DNA of 51,434 nucleotides from Nitrosomonas sp. (GTDB lineage Bacteria; Pseudomonadota; Gammaproteobacteria; Burkholderiales; Nitrosomonadaceae). Made by a program: the position numbers and the translations under genes. Location of the stretch: positions 1 to 51,434 of the forward strand of contig JAGRFM010000057.1 of NCBI GenBank assembly GCA_020446045.1, in the 5' to 3' direction. Numbering within the stretch: the stretch's first letter is position 1; each line of letters starts with the position of its first letter. Shown here piece after piece: positions 50,311 through 51,434 of the stretch. The notes under the pieces are model-generated. The model ran no database searches, had not been told where the DNA came from, and was given only the letters and a program-made list of their open reading frames with translations.

Positions 50311-50609
50311 CATTGCTGTAAATACCAATAAGCACGTGCTTTTACGTTAGCTGCAGTTGGTGTCGGTGCTTTGGCTTCAAGTGCCGAATCGGTTTCAGCA
50401 CCGATCACAAAAGCTACTGTTATATCAGTGCCTGTTGCAGGATTGGTGACGATCACATTTCCAGATACAGGAGATGGTGGCAAACCACCACCAGTAATAA
50501 TTCCATAACGGGATCCATCAATAGGGCTGGCATCCAAATACAGGGCAATCGGGCTTAAAAATACTTGAAAATAGAAATTAGTTGAGGAGTTGGGTTTGTC
50601 ATTTTGATT
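50310..50609 (-). pseudogene. C-terminal fragment of a probable PilY1-like pilus tip protein
   Basis: The open frame reads SPIALYLDASPIDGSRYGI, then GGGLPPSPVSGNVIV and ends AYWYLQQ at 50310. It has no start codon, and a stop lies directly upstream, so only the end of a larger protein remains. The pattern GGG-PPSPV-G is seen in PilY1 C-termini, and a pilin-like gene follows, which suits a pilY1-type operon. The identification is tentative. Confidence 0.45.
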
Positions 50610-50704
50610 TCAAATGATAGACAAACAAACCAACGCCTTCAATCATTCATCATTTTTTAAGTATAAAAGACCCAAGAGTGGACAGGCAAAAGAAACATCA
50701 CTGC

Positions 50705-50720
50705 TGAGAATATATTCTCA
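50705..50720. repeat. Perfect 16-bp palindrome
   Basis: TGAGAATATATTCTCA overlaps the stop codon of the RHS remnant. It could fold into a short hairpin at the 3' end. Function unknown. Confidence 0.5.
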
Positions 50721-51210
50721 ACAGTGTCGGTCAGATTCTGGGTCGCTTCTTCCAGACAGGCATTCCCTAAAATCTTTGCGGTATTCTGTGCCATTTGACC
50801 CATAACTGCGAGGCAGAAGTCTGGATTCGCTACACAATGGCATCAACCGATGTAAAGACAGTCCTAAAGGATCGGTATAACTCAGTGGATTTTCATTTGC
50901 ATACCCATAAGTATTCAACCCACCCGCCAGATCAATTGGGTAGGATGACAAATACCGCCCACTTTGCGGATCGTAATCTCTGAAATAATTGTAATGCAGC
51001 CCTGTTTCGGTATCAAAATACTGCCTGGCAAAACGGAGATTGTAGGTGAATGTTTTAGGTTGCCGTCTGGGCCTTAACTGGACTGACTATCGCCGAACGC
51101 ATTCTGATTTTGCAGCTCCAAACCACCGTGTTGGCTGAATCGACGATCACGCGCGGCGCGTTCAGGTGATCGGCATGGATCATATAGACTTGTACCGGAT
51201 CGCCTAACCC
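50718..51210 (-). pseudogene. RHS-repeat core remnant (frameshifts and stop codon)
   Basis: Minus-strand translation shows MIHADHLNAPRVIVDSANTV, then after a frame change LQNQNAFGDSQSS with a stop, then in another frame FARQYFDTETGLHYNYFRDY, DPQSGRYLSSYPIDLAGG and ENPLSYTDPLGL. These are the successive motifs of the RHS core (polymorphic toxin or YD-repeat shell). A degenerate tail after DPLGL would once have been the variable toxic tip; here it reads into noise (SLHRLMPLCSESRLLPRSYG). The locus is dead. Confidence 0.9.
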
Positions 51211-51295
51211 GAATATTGCATGAAATGAGGAGGCAATTCCTGTTAAATCTTTTATAATTCAGTTATCTACACCGAATAAAAGAAAGGAATTGCCA

Positions 51296-51434
51296 GTGAC
51301 AGATTGTACCCAAAGATCGTTTAATTTTCCAGCTGTAAAAAAGCGTGTGGTTGAAGTGAATTTTGAAGGTGGGGACATCACCTCTGATGGAGGCGTCATG
51401 CTGTTGCGTCAGGCAGATCGGTTGATTGGACTGA
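51296..51434 (+). CDS. IS1380-family transposase, N-terminal part (cut by window edge)
   Basis: GTG 51296 with AGAAAGGAA upstream starts VTDCTQRSFNFPAVKKRVVE, followed by FEGGDITSDGGVMLLRQADR. The F-x-GG-x-x-SDGG-x-LLL pattern is the IS1380-family N-terminus, with the first catalytic region beyond. The frame is open to the end of the window. Sequence from about 51238 (CCTGTTAAATC) is probably the element's left terminal repeat. The intact start suggests an active copy inserted next to the RHS remnant. Confidence 0.85.
   Translation, partial: MTDCTQRSFNFPAVKKRVVEVNFEGGDITSDGGVMLLRQADRLIGL

Overview
The window looks like chromosome of a betaproteobacterium, most likely Nitrosomonas or a close relative in the Nitrosomonadales. 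This rests on moderate base composition, betaproteobacterial housekeeping genes (eno-ftsB, pyrG, ubiC-ubiA-ubiD, a MutL with an endonuclease motif), several PEP-CTERM proteins with a TIGR04073 exosortase-associated protein, and many decayed insertion-sequence remnants. The genus is an inference from gene content, not from a marker gene.

Layout. 1-1.5 kb: the end of a chemotaxis receptor, an orphan ABC-2 permease and a decayed Ig-like fragment. 1.6-5.7 kb: an envelope/secretion block with a Sel1-repeat protein, an exported tail-collar protein, a PEP-CTERM protein with an elaborate promoter, a thioredoxin-like protein and a TIGR04073 protein. 5.7-15 kb: mostly minus-strand housekeeping genes (argH, fructosamine kinase, pyrG, eno, ftsB, htpX), then a one-TM unknown protein and murA. 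15-23 kb: a plus-strand run with a membrane-anchored metallophosphoesterase, ridA, recG and ubiC-ubiA-ubiD. 23-26.5 kb: an accessory strip with a broken RelE toxin, bacteriohemerythrin, a broken transposase with its terminal repeat, a PEP-CTERM metalloprotease and a decapeptide-repeat mini-protein. 26.5-34.9 kb: nadE, a phosphohexomutase, a zinc-finger protein, ilvE, a diguanylate cyclase and pncA-pncB. 35-46 kb: two type-I-secretion-like acidic/RTX proteins, a flavin reductase-M20 peptidase-DUF1611 cluster, a 250-bp MITE-like element and a PEP-CTERM beta-propeller protein. 46-51.4 kb: mutL, rpiA, phoU, then a graveyard of pilus-assembly and RHS fragments, and an IS1380-type transposase cut by the window edge.

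How the parts connect. ubiC-ubiA-ubiD carry out the first steps of ubiquinone synthesis. nadE, pncA and pncB belong to NAD salvage and synthesis. Four genes belong to the PEP-CTERM/exosortase surface-protein system, and two of its three sorted proteins have a well-spaced sigma-54 (-24/-12) promoter with a related AT-rich motif about 100-140 bases upstream of the predicted start. At one of them a Fur-like box lies on the predicted transcription start. This PEP-CTERM promoter architecture is the most interesting signal I found. I did not find a complete, clearly new multi-gene system. The best candidates for new biology are that promoter layout, the tandem-domain acidic secreted protein, the decapeptide-repeat mini-protein, and the M20 peptidase-DUF1611 pair, which may act on glutamate derivatives.
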